The notes under the pieces were generated by a model. It was not told the origin of the DNA, searched no databases, and was given only the letters and a program-made list of their open reading frames with translations. Positions 1 to 8,636 of a stretch of DNA of 64,000 nucleotides are shown here, piece by piece. The stretch is from Acidobacteriota bacterium (GTDB taxonomy: Bacteria > Acidobacteriota > Terriglobia > Bryobacterales > Bryobacteraceae), in assembly GCA_016870995.1 (NCBI GenBank), contig VFZU01000005.1:56580-120579 (forward strand). The letters are read 5' to 3'. A program made the position numbers and the translations under genes. Numbering within the stretch: position 1 is the first letter of the stretch; each line of letters starts with the position of its first letter.

Positions 1-2
1 GT

Positions 3-122
3 GCCGCAGAATTTGCTCTGCTGAATGGAGTTGGCGAAGTTCGCATCGTCCACGGCTCCACTCCGGATGTTCTGGCCCGTGTCCAGTCAGGAGAACCCCT
101 TGGCACTGCCTTCCTCCGCTAA
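3..122 (+). CDS. argB: Acetylglutamate kinase-like (amino-acid kinase), C-terminal fragment, truncated by window edge
   Basis: Frame 3 reads AAEFALLNGVGEVRIVHGSTPDVLARVQSGEPLGTAFLR*, resembling the ArgB C-terminus (GVxxVxIxxG...GT). Confidence 0.6.
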   Translation, partial: AAEFALLNGVGEVRIVHGSTPDVLARVQSGEPLGTAFLR

Positions 123-141
123 AACTGTTCGCAAGGCGAAC

Positions 142-684
142 ATGACAGATATCCCCGCCATTCTGGAATTGATTAACGGATATGCGGCCAATGGAATCAT
201 GTTGCCACGTACAGAATTCGAATTATCGGAATTTATCCGCGATTTCACAGTGATTTACGGTGGAGATCAGCTTCTAGGGTGTGCGGCTTTGCACTTTTAT
301 GGCCCTGGAATCGCTGAATTAAGGTCTCTCGCAGTCAATCCAGAGTTTAAGGGTACTGGAGCGGGTAGACTTCTCATGGAGGCAATCAACCAGGAGGCGA
401 TCGAGTTCGGTCTTCACTCTTTGTTCGCCTTTACGTACGTACCTGACTTCTTCGCAAAAATGGGATATTCCCTTGTAGACCGCAATGAACTACCCCTAAA
501 GGCATGGAAGGACTGCTTGCGCTGTCCCAAATTCCAGGCCTGCGACGAAATTGCTGTTTTGAAACGGCTAAAGTCAGTTCCGGTCCAATCACCGGATTCG
601 AATCCCTTTCGTATTTTCTCCGCCGATTCCACCCCTGGTGTTGCCTTCCATGGAATCTCCTTACCTCATCCAACTGGTCACTAG
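142..684 (+). CDS. GNAT-family N-acetyltransferase (ArgA/NAGS-like short form)
   Basis: MTDIPAILELINGYAANGIMLPRT...AELRSLAVNPEFKGTGAGRLLMEA...FFAKMGYSLVDRNELPLKAWKDCLRCPKF; lies just after the ArgB-like end; start codon uncertain. Confidence 0.75.
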   Translation: MTDIPAILELINGYAANGIMLPRTEFELSEFIRDFTVIYGGDQLLGCAALHFYGPGIAELRSLAVNPEFKGTGAGRLLMEAINQEAIEFGLHSLFAFTYVPDFFAKMGYSLVDRNELPLKAWKDCLRCPKFQACDEIAVLKRLKSVPVQSPDSNPFRIFSADSTPGVAFHGISLPHPTGH

Positions 685-728
685 TGCTCAAAAAATCAAC
701 TTCTCAAAAATAAAATGAGAATTTTTGG

Positions 729-756
729 TTGATGAGAGTACTAGAACGAGTATAAT
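729..756 (+). promoter_or_regulatory. sigma70-like promoter TTGATG-N16-TATAAT upstream of molybdopterin-binding gene
   Basis: Exact -10 TATAAT at 751-756, -35-like TTGATG at 729-734. Confidence 0.5.
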
Positions 757-816
757 TGGGTTGTTTATTGGGGCGATTGTTAAAAGCCAGCAGCCCTAAA
801 CGAGGAGACCGTTGCC

Positions 817-1788
817 ATGCGGGCGCAAACCGTCGATATTCAAGAATCTTCCGGAAGAATTCTCTGCTGCACTATTTTCCGTCCCTGCGGAAAAAAGCTG
901 CTCTCCAAGGGCCACATCTTGAGCGAAGAAGACGTTCGCTTACTTAAGACGGAAGGAATGTCCCAGGTTTGGGTCACGCAACTGGAAGAAGGCGAAGTCT
1001 CTGAAGACGATGCAGTCCTCACGGTGGGTCGTGAAGTCGGCTGTGGTTGCCTGGAGATTCGACCTGCTCCCGGTGGGCGCGTCAACCTGGTGGCGACCGA
1101 AGACTGTTGCGTGCTCGTGGACGATGAGCTGCTCAAGCAGATTAATTGCACGGCCAGTGTCGTGATCGCCACAATGCCCAACCTCAGCTATGCGCAGGCC
1201 GGCCAGCGCATTGCCACGGTCAAGAGCACTCCCTTCGCGGTCGCCCAATCCCAACTCGAAGCCATCACAACCATTCTCAAAGAGCGCGGCGCGATTCTTC
1301 AGGCCCGCCCGATTCGCAAGCCCACCGTCGGAGTACTCTACACCGACCCAATTAATGGCGAGCGTGCCCGTATGCTTTTTGAAGGGATCGTGCGCCAACG
1401 CCTGGAGCGTTATGGCACCAACGGTACCTACGCGCTGGCTGCGCTCGAAGATGAAGAAGAAGTCACCCGCGGCTTGCACCATCTGGTCAGAACGAAGCCA
1501 ACTGTCATTTTGGTGGCTTCAACCACCGCCCCGGCAGGCCCTGAGGATGTAGTGGGACGCGCAATCGACCGCCTCGGCTGCCACATTGAACGCTTGCTCG
1601 CTCCGGTGGAACCCGGCAATCTTCTCTTGCTGGCCTACAAGAACGACATCCCGATTATTTCTGCACCCGGCTGCCACCGCTCGGCAAAACCGAACGTTGT
1701 CGACCTTCTCATGCCTCCGGCCCTGGCGAAATATCGCGTATCAGGCTGGGAAGTGGCTTGCTTGGGACACGGTGGCCTGCTCGGTTAG
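817..1788 (+). CDS. Molybdopterin-binding (MoeA/MoCF-like) protein
   Basis: 323 aa; LLKTEGMSQVWV, PTVGVLYTDPI, VILVASTTAPAGPEDVVGRAI, GNLLLLAYKNDIPIISAPGCHRS pattern of MoCF-domain proteins. Confidence 0.65.
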   Translation: MRAQTVDIQESSGRILCCTIFRPCGKKLLSKGHILSEEDVRLLKTEGMSQVWVTQLEEGEVSEDDAVLTVGREVGCGCLEIRPAPGGRVNLVATEDCCVLVDDELLKQINCTASVVIATMPNLSYAQAGQRIATVKSTPFAVAQSQLEAITTILKERGAILQARPIRKPTVGVLYTDPINGERARMLFEGIVRQRLERYGTNGTYALAALEDEEEVTRGLHHLVRTKPTVILVASTTAPAGPEDVVGRAIDRLGCHIERLLAPVEPGNLLLLAYKNDIPIISAPGCHRSAKPNVVDLLMPPALAKYRVSGWEVACLGHGGLLG

Positions 1789-1804
1789 TTTACCCCTCCT
1801 CAAA

Positions 1805-2635
1805 CTAGCCGAGCTTACGCCGGAGATACTTGGCTCCTTCCCAGGCGATGTCCGCCGGGGAAGGGGCCAGATCTCTCCAAATACAAGCCGCGGCAGCGAT
1901 CTCTTTGATATTGAAGCCAAAGCTCTCGATCACACACCATCCGTCATAGGCCGCCTCCCCCAGTCCGGCAAACAGCCGATCCCAATCGACATGCCCGCTC
2001 CCTGGCGCACCGCGATCGTTTTCGCAGGTGTGCACGTGGAACAGCTTGTCCCCCAGCATTGCCGCCGCATCCCCAATCCGCTTTTCCTCAATATTGGCGT
2101 GGAAGCTGTCAAATAACACTCCCACATGGCTTGAGCCAACCTGCCCAACCAGCTCGTGAGAATCCGCAGCCGTATTCAAAAAATAGGTCTCAAACCGATT
2201 CAGCGGCTCGATCGCCATTCGAATATTGGCCGCTTCAAAGTGCGGTGCGATCTCACTCAGACCTGCAACCACCTGCTTCCATTCCTCGGCGGTTCGTCTC
2301 CGCCCGGGCAAATAGCCGACCGGAGTGCAAAATGGCCCGACGAGAGTTTTCGCTCCAATCGCCACGGCTGCATCGCAAGCCTGCTTCAGAAAGTCCTTCG
2401 CCTTGCCAGGATTGTCTCCGGCCAAAGAGAGATCGCCCGTAAAAGCAGAGCAGAGAATCAATTCGAGGCCCGCATCCGCTGCGCGAGACCGGACCGTGGC
2501 GGCAGGGAAATCCTCAAAATCAAACCGGGCAACTTCCACCCCGTCAAAGCCGTGGGCCGCGATTTCGGGAAACAGCTCCGTGTGAGACGCCTCAAAGCGA
2601 GCCGTCCAAATCAGGGTATTGACGCCAAGCTTCAT
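1805..2635 (-). CDS. Sugar phosphate isomerase/epimerase (xylose isomerase-like TIM barrel)
   Basis: MKLGVNTLIWTARFEASHTELFPEIAAHGFDGVEV...GHVDWDRLFAGLGEAAYDGWCVIESF. Confidence 0.85.
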   Translation of the reverse strand: MKLGVNTLIWTARFEASHTELFPEIAAHGFDGVEVARFDFEDFPAATVRSRAADAGLELILCSAFTGDLSLAGDNPGKAKDFLKQACDAAVAIGAKTLVGPFCTPVGYLPGRRRTAEEWKQVVAGLSEIAPHFEAANIRMAIEPLNRFETYFLNTAADSHELVGQVGSSHVGVLFDSFHANIEEKRIGDAAAMLGDKLFHVHTCENDRGAPGSGHVDWDRLFAGLGEAAYDGWCVIESFGFNIKEIAAAACIWRDLAPSPADIAWEGAKYLRRKLG

Positions 2636-2637
2636 TC

Positions 2638-4977
2638 TTAGCGACCGCCACCCGTGATCAAAGCGCCAGAGGTCGTCATTGTTTTCGGGCCTTTCACCTT
2701 CAGCACGATTGCTTCCGGAGCGGCATAAACCGTTTGCTGCGGGCTGCGTGTTTCAATCGCACCGCCGACATAAATCACCTGCTCGAGGCTCTCGGTGCCG
2801 GGCAGCACCGCCAGCGTAAAGCTGCGTTCTGTCTCGTCTTCGTTGATCAGCACGCCGTTCAAGCCCACATCGAGTACGCGCACCGAGGGCGGCAGGTTCA
2901 TCACGTTCACAGGTACGCGGCCCTGAAATCCGTTATCGCGCGAAATCTTCAAACTCACCTCTGCAGTGGACCCAGCTTCTACTTCCACCACCTTCGTGAT
3001 CGCCGATACCGTGATGTCCGCTTTCGGCATTGCGGAAAGCAGCTTCATGTTGTCTTCGGGATTGGCATGTCGCATCAGTTGCATCCCGCTGGGAGTCACA
3101 GCGCGGCCTGCGATCTCAATTCGCGGAGCACCACTCACTGCACGGCCATCACTCTTCAGCAGAATGGTCGCGAAAACCTGCCCCGGCGGAATCAGCGCTG
3201 CCGTCGCAGTGATCCCCGACGGCAGGCCTTCCACATTCAGCCCAATTGGGCCATCAAATCCATCCATACGAAATGCCTGCACGGTAACCGGTACGGCGCC
3301 GCCAACCGGTACCGCCGGATTGCGAGGCGTCATGCTCAAGCGGAAGTCTGGCTCAGGCCGGCGAGCCGTCAGCCGGTATGGCTGCGCTGCCGCAAGCTTG
3401 CCGCGCACATCCCGCAGCACCAATTGATACTCGCCATCAGCCGGAGCGGTGAAGTGCAACAGCGAATCTTTGCTGTAGCCTGGCCCGCCATCATCGTTGC
3501 GATAGTACAAGCGCACCAACGGCAAACCATTCGGTGTGAACTGAGTTCCAGCCGGATGTACCTGCGCCTTGTAAAGACGCTTCTCGATCGCGTGAGCCTC
3601 GGCGGTGGTATCGAAGTAGGTCAACCGCTGACCATTGAAGCTCTCAAAAATCATGTCGTCGTCGGGGGTTTTCGGGATGGCGCTGATCTTAAGAACTTCG
3701 CTGCCAACCAGCACATAGTCGCCCACCTTCATGGCATTCCAGGAATTGATCCGGATGCCGCGCGTCGCGCTATCGTGGTCGCGCAACGTTGTCGTGGTCT
3801 CCCAAACCGGACGAACCACACCACGCTCGATCGGCTTTCCCGCTGCATCGAGCACTTCGAGCGAAGAATCCACATCACTGCCCGCCCGTCGAGCTATCAC
3901 TTCAAATACCAGCGCCTCGCCCTTGCGGGCTGCAAAGCGAAACCGCGCCGCTTCCTCCAGCTTTCCGTTCACTGTTGAAGGAATGCTGATCTTGACATTG
4001 GCTTCAGACTCCGGATGGCTGCCCAATTCGAGTCGCACATCGGCGAACGCTTTGGCCGGCCGCACCATGGTCGCAAAAGGATCGCGCGCATCGGGCGTAC
4101 CCTGTACGGCCAACTTGGTCTCTACCAGGTTAAATCCTTCGAGCGTCACCGTGCCAGCTTTTCCCTTTTCGAGTCCCAGCGGATAAACCGAAGTTACCGC
4201 CGCAAAGTCGCCTGCCTTCAAACGATACGTGTGGCTACCGAGCCCACTCTGCTGAAAGTCGGTGATCTGCAAATAGTAGATCCCCCCGCGGTCAAACCGG
4301 TGCGCGAACTGCCGCACACTGTCCGGCCCATCTTCGCCAAAGGTCGCCACCACGCTTTGGTCTTCCCGCAAAATTTTGACGATCGGCTGCAGCGTGCTCC
4401 CCAGCATCACCGCGCCGTTCTCGAACACCAACTGCTGCCCGGCTCGCGCCTTGATCTTGTAGGTATCGATGTCACCATTGCGCGAGATGGCCCCAGCGAA
4501 GATCGCCGGCAGATACACCTCAGGCGCATTCTCAACCGAGTCATTCGGCTCAGCATCATTCACCTCGCCATAGAACGGCTCCACCAGAAACGTTCCCATC
4601 GGGCTGGTCCCGAGCGGCGTCAACAGGCGGAAGTTCACCGCTCCCACCTTGGCCTCCGGGCTCACATCAATTTCAACCGTCACTTGATTGCGTGGCGGAA
4701 TCGGACCCAGATCAATCGTCGACACTCCGCCATTGGAACCCAACCGCACCTCAGCCTGATCAGGCAGCTCTTTGATGCGCAGAATCTTGCCGGTCACGCC
4801 CTTCTCGGAGAAGTAAATTGCCGAGGCTTTGGCCAGATTAAAGCCCTCGATCTCCATCTCGAGTGTCATGCCCCGGGCAACGCCCTGTGGTGAGACACGG
4901 GCAATCGTCGGCGGTGTGGTGCGCTGCGCGGTCAACATTCCCGCCAGCATCAAGCCCATCGTCAGCATCTTCTTCAT
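2638..4977 (-). CDS. Secreted pre-peptidase C-terminal (PPC)-domain protein
   Basis: Signal peptide; EPNDSVENAPEVYLPAIFAGAISRNGDIDTYKIKARAGQQLVFE; ATGA overlap with upstream gene. Confidence 0.7.
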   Translation of the reverse strand: MKKMLTMGLMLAGMLTAQRTTPPTIARVSPQGVARGMTLEMEIEGFNLAKASAIYFSEKGVTGKILRIKELPDQAEVRLGSNGGVSTIDLGPIPPRNQVTVEIDVSPEAKVGAVNFRLLTPLGTSPMGTFLVEPFYGEVNDAEPNDSVENAPEVYLPAIFAGAISRNGDIDTYKIKARAGQQLVFENGAVMLGSTLQPIVKILREDQSVVATFGEDGPDSVRQFAHRFDRGGIYYLQITDFQQSGLGSHTYRLKAGDFAAVTSVYPLGLEKGKAGTVTLEGFNLVETKLAVQGTPDARDPFATMVRPAKAFADVRLELGSHPESEANVKISIPSTVNGKLEEAARFRFAARKGEALVFEVIARRAGSDVDSSLEVLDAAGKPIERGVVRPVWETTTTLRDHDSATRGIRINSWNAMKVGDYVLVGSEVLKISAIPKTPDDDMIFESFNGQRLTYFDTTAEAHAIEKRLYKAQVHPAGTQFTPNGLPLVRLYYRNDDGGPGYSKDSLLHFTAPADGEYQLVLRDVRGKLAAAQPYRLTARRPEPDFRLSMTPRNPAVPVGGAVPVTVQAFRMDGFDGPIGLNVEGLPSGITATAALIPPGQVFATILLKSDGRAVSGAPRIEIAGRAVTPSGMQLMRHANPEDNMKLLSAMPKADITVSAITKVVEVEAGSTAEVSLKISRDNGFQGRVPVNVMNLPPSVRVLDVGLNGVLINEDETERSFTLAVLPGTESLEQVIYVGGAIETRSPQQTVYAAPEAIVLKVKGPKTMTTSGALITGGGR

Positions 4978-6191
4978 GGCTTCACCTCAGTGATTACAAA
5001 CGATCCATCCATGCGGCCCAAGGCCACCTTTGCCCCATCGGGCGAATACTCAACGGCATAGGCCCAATCCGGCTGTTTGCCCACCATCTTCAATTCGGCC
5101 AGGTCCCCGGCACGAAACAGCTTCAGGCTGCGATCGGCCGAGCTCGAAAGCAACGTCTTGCCATCGCGGCTCCAGAGGATCTTCAAGATCGCGTCTTCAT
5201 GGGCAATCATCGACGCTTCAAGCGTCGCGCCCTTATCTTCGAGCTTCCAAACGCGAATCGTCTTGTCTTGTCCGGCTGCAGCGACGTGTTTGCCATCGGG
5301 CGACACGGCGATCGTGTTTACGCCATCGGTAGGCTCGCTCATCGTGAACAACCGCTCGCCTGTTTCCACCAGCCACACCTTGATCGACCGATCTGCCGCT
5401 CCGCTCACAAGCCGCTTGCCATCCGGCGTAAAGCCAATCGAGTAGATCGCGTCAATGTGATCTTTGAGTGTGCGCAATTCCTTGCCCAATTCGGCGTCCC
5501 ACAGCTTGATCAGCTTGTCGTAGCTGGCTGTTGCCACGGTCTTGCCGTCGGGCGAAATCGCGACGCTATAGATGCAATCTGCGTGGCCTGAAATTGTTGC
5601 GGCCAGCGTGCCATCGGCCTTCCAAAGTTTCACTTCTCCCTTGCGACCGGGTACGCCACCAGCGGCTGCTAGCACTTGGCCATTTGGGCTCCAGGCCAAC
5701 GATCGCACGGCATCGGCGTGGCCCGTGAGCTTTGCCGTTCCCGCATTGCCGCTGCCATCCATCAGCCGCACGTCGGTGTAGCCACCGAGCGCGATCGCTT
5801 TGCCATCAGGCCGCCAAGCGAGTGAATAAATCTGCCGCGGCTTTTGTGTTTCTCCTGCGGGAGCACCCTCGTCGATCCATTCGCGGATGGTCTCGATCTC
5901 TTCGTCCGGCATCGGTTCGTTGGAAAACGGCATGCGCCCGATATCGGGCCGCTTGCCCACCAGGCTGAGATACATCGTGCTCTCTTGCGATTTGCCCGAC
6001 ACCATCACCGGCCCATTGTTGCCGCCCTTCATCAGGCCTTCCATCGTTTCCAGATTCAACGAGCCCATGGTTGCTGTTGCCGAATGGCAACCTGTACAAC
6101 GCCTTTCGAGGATTGGTCGAATGTCGCGCGTGTAGTCGCGCGCCGCCCCAAGCGGCAGGCAAAACAGAATCGTCAGCCAGCGGCGTCTCAT
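4974..6191 (-). CDS. Planctomycete-type cytochrome c (PSCyt1) + WD40 repeat protein
   Basis: RRCTGCHSATATMGSLNLETMEGLMKGG...MPDEEIETIREWIDEGA followed by WD40 repeats; start at 6191 gives ATGA overlap with the 6188 stop. Confidence 0.85.
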   Translation of the reverse strand: MRRRWLTILFCLPLGAARDYTRDIRPILERRCTGCHSATATMGSLNLETMEGLMKGGNNGPVMVSGKSQESTMYLSLVGKRPDIGRMPFSNEPMPDEEIETIREWIDEGAPAGETQKPRQIYSLAWRPDGKAIALGGYTDVRLMDGSGNAGTAKLTGHADAVRSLAWSPNGQVLAAAGGVPGRKGEVKLWKADGTLAATISGHADCIYSVAISPDGKTVATASYDKLIKLWDAELGKELRTLKDHIDAIYSIGFTPDGKRLVSGAADRSIKVWLVETGERLFTMSEPTDGVNTIAVSPDGKHVAAAGQDKTIRVWKLEDKGATLEASMIAHEDAILKILWSRDGKTLLSSSADRSLKLFRAGDLAELKMVGKQPDWAYAVEYSPDGAKVALGRMDGSFVITEVKP

Positions 6192-8626
6192 TGGTTGAAC
6201 AAGAACTCCTTGCTGGTCAGCAGCGCCCACAGCAGATCCTCAGCGCCTTGCCGGCGCGATTGCAGCATCGCCTCGGTGGTGCCCTTTTCCAGCCGGGCGG
6301 CCTTCAACAACTCCACTGACCGTTGCTTCTCGCTATCGCTTGGGAATCGTCCGAACGCCGACAGATATACCTGTTCGATCATGCGGCCATCACCCAGACC
6401 CAGCTTTTGAAACAAGCTCACCACGCCATTCGGCGCCATCAGCTTGCGGTTCAACGTATCGCCATTGATCACGTGCAGCGCCTGTGCGATGCTCGGGTCG
6501 CTCGAGCGTTCTCCTGCGTCACAGATCACGCGCTTCGGCCGCCCAAACACATTCAAGAATTCACTCTTGATCTGCACATCCGGCAATTGCATGGCACGTG
6601 TTCCTGCTGCGAAGCCATCGAACGCGGTCGGAACACCGGTCACCTGGCTCATCGCGTCCAGCAACACTTCGGCCGGCAGCCGCTTCAGAATGTAATGCGA
6701 ATAGTATTTACCGTCGAATTGATTCGATGCGTTTGGCTCGCTCGACAGCTGATAGGTCGAGCTGTTGAGAATCGTTCGCATCAGTCGTTTCACATCGAAG
6801 TCCTTTGTGAAATCCGCTACCAGCGCGTCGAACAACTCGGCGTTCGATGCCGGGTTGGTGGCGCGAACGTCATCGATCGGGTCCGTGAGGCCGCGGCCCA
6901 TAATGCTGCCCCAAACACGATTCACAAGGTTCCGTGCGAAGAACTGGTTCTTCGGCGAAGTGAGCCACTTGGCGAAATGCGCGCGGCGGTCATCGGTGCT
7001 GTCCAGGTTCATCTCGTCGCCATCGAGCGGCGTCGGGTTCAATGGCTTCAGCAAGCGCGGATGATTCACATCGCCGCTGGTGCGTGCAAACACCACCGTC
7101 TCGCCCATCGTGTTTCCATTCTTCAGGCCGACGCGGGCAAACAGATTCGCCATCTGGTAATACTGCTTTTGCGTCCACTTCTCAAGCGGATGATTGTGGC
7201 AACGGGCGCAGGTCAGGCGCTGCCCAAGAAAGGCCTGCGTCACATTTTCGGTGAGGTCGATCGGGTCTTTGTGCAACACAAAGTAGTTGAGTGCCCCGTT
7301 CTGCCGGGTGCTACCGCTTGAGGTCAGAATCTCCGTAGCGAATTGGTTCCAGGGCTTGTTCTGCTTCACGCTCTCGCGGATCCAGTTATAAAAGCTCTGC
7401 ATGCCCACCGCGCCCAGTTTGCGCGAGCTCACCAGCATCAGGTCGCTCCACTTGTAAGCCCAGTAGTCGGTGAATTCTTCTTTGTTCAACACGGCCTCGA
7501 TCAGCCGTTCTCGCTTGTTGGGGCTCTTGTCAGCAAGGAAGTTTTCAACTTCTTCCGGAGTCGGCAACACGCCGGCTGCGTCCAGAAACACGCGACGCAC
7601 AAACATCTCGTCGCTTGCCACAGGCGAAGGCTCGATGCCCAGGCCCTTGAGTTTGGCCATCACCAGCTCGTCAATGTAATTTCGCCGCCGGATCTTTGAG
7701 TAAACCGCCGGGTCTGCCGCATTTGTAAACGGCACAGCCAGCCGAGTGTAGAGCACCTTGCTCGAATACCAAACCGTGATCGCAGCCTCACCATTGCCGA
7801 GCATCTTCACGCGGCCAGTGCCGTCATCCACCTGTGCCACGCCTTCATCATTTGAGCTGTATTTGGCCCAGCGCGTCACGTCTTCCATGCGGCCGTCCCC
7901 ATACTTGGCACGCACTACCAGCTGCTGCTCGGCGCCCGGCTTGAGAATGGCGCTCTTTGGGAACACCTCAAGGTCCACCACTTCCACATCAGCCGCAGTC
8001 GGTGCCGGGGCACCCTGCTCAATCCACTCGCGAATCACGCGGTATTCAAACGAATCCTTCTTGAGCAGCCTGCCTCCACCATGCGGCGTGGCAAAGCTTG
8101 CCTTCTGCAGCAACAGGCTCTTGTCAGGGTCGGCCAGCACAATCCGGCGGCCCTGGCTCTGGCGGGTGAGCACGTCATAATCCACTTCGGGGTCATAGCC
8201 GCGCAGCGTCAGCTTAAAGCCGTTCTTGCCGGCGAGAGCTCCATGGCAAGCGCCCTGATTACAGCCGCGCTTGCTCAGCACCGGAACCACATGCTCTCGA
8301 AAGGCCCAGGCAAATGGCTTCCCGTAGCCATCCACCTTCACCTTCAGGCTTGCTGTTGTGTCGCCAAATTTGGCGGTGACGATCACGTCCCCGTCGCCTT
8401 TGGGGACTAGCATTCCTGCCGCGTCCACTTCGGCCACTGCCGCGTTAGACGAGGTCCATTGTGCCTGCCGCGTCCAGTCTTCTCCGCAGCCATCGACCAG
8501 CGCCTGGGCCAGCAGTTGCTGCCGGCTCTCGCGGGAATTCAGGGTCACCTTCTCGGGGTAAATCGAAAGCTTCGCAGGGGCAGCCCAAGCCGCCGCCGCC
8601 AACATCAATCCAATTGCAAACCGCAT
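6188..8626 (-). CDS. DUF1549/DUF1553 domain protein with Ig-like (Big2) and CX4CH cytochrome motif
   Basis: GCNQGACHGALAGKNGFKLTLRGYDPEVDYD; RCHNHPLEKWTQ; start chosen at MRFAIGLMLAAAAWA. Confidence 0.85.
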   Translation of the reverse strand: MRFAIGLMLAAAAWAAPAKLSIYPEKVTLNSRESRQQLLAQALVDGCGEDWTRQAQWTSSNAAVAEVDAAGMLVPKGDGDVIVTAKFGDTTASLKVKVDGYGKPFAWAFREHVVPVLSKRGCNQGACHGALAGKNGFKLTLRGYDPEVDYDVLTRQSQGRRIVLADPDKSLLLQKASFATPHGGGRLLKKDSFEYRVIREWIEQGAPAPTAADVEVVDLEVFPKSAILKPGAEQQLVVRAKYGDGRMEDVTRWAKYSSNDEGVAQVDDGTGRVKMLGNGEAAITVWYSSKVLYTRLAVPFTNAADPAVYSKIRRRNYIDELVMAKLKGLGIEPSPVASDEMFVRRVFLDAAGVLPTPEEVENFLADKSPNKRERLIEAVLNKEEFTDYWAYKWSDLMLVSSRKLGAVGMQSFYNWIRESVKQNKPWNQFATEILTSSGSTRQNGALNYFVLHKDPIDLTENVTQAFLGQRLTCARCHNHPLEKWTQKQYYQMANLFARVGLKNGNTMGETVVFARTSGDVNHPRLLKPLNPTPLDGDEMNLDSTDDRRAHFAKWLTSPKNQFFARNLVNRVWGSIMGRGLTDPIDDVRATNPASNAELFDALVADFTKDFDVKRLMRTILNSSTYQLSSEPNASNQFDGKYYSHYILKRLPAEVLLDAMSQVTGVPTAFDGFAAGTRAMQLPDVQIKSEFLNVFGRPKRVICDAGERSSDPSIAQALHVINGDTLNRKLMAPNGVVSLFQKLGLGDGRMIEQVYLSAFGRFPSDSEKQRSVELLKAARLEKGTTEAMLQSRRQGAEDLLWALLTSKEFLFNQ

Positions 8627-8636
8627 GTTGTGATTC

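Noticed and set aside
2734-3978. 414-aa plus-strand ORF antisense to the PPC protein gene
   Set aside because: Arg/His-rich shadow frame of a high-GC gene; the minus-strand product has recognisable domains and ATGA coupling to its neighbours
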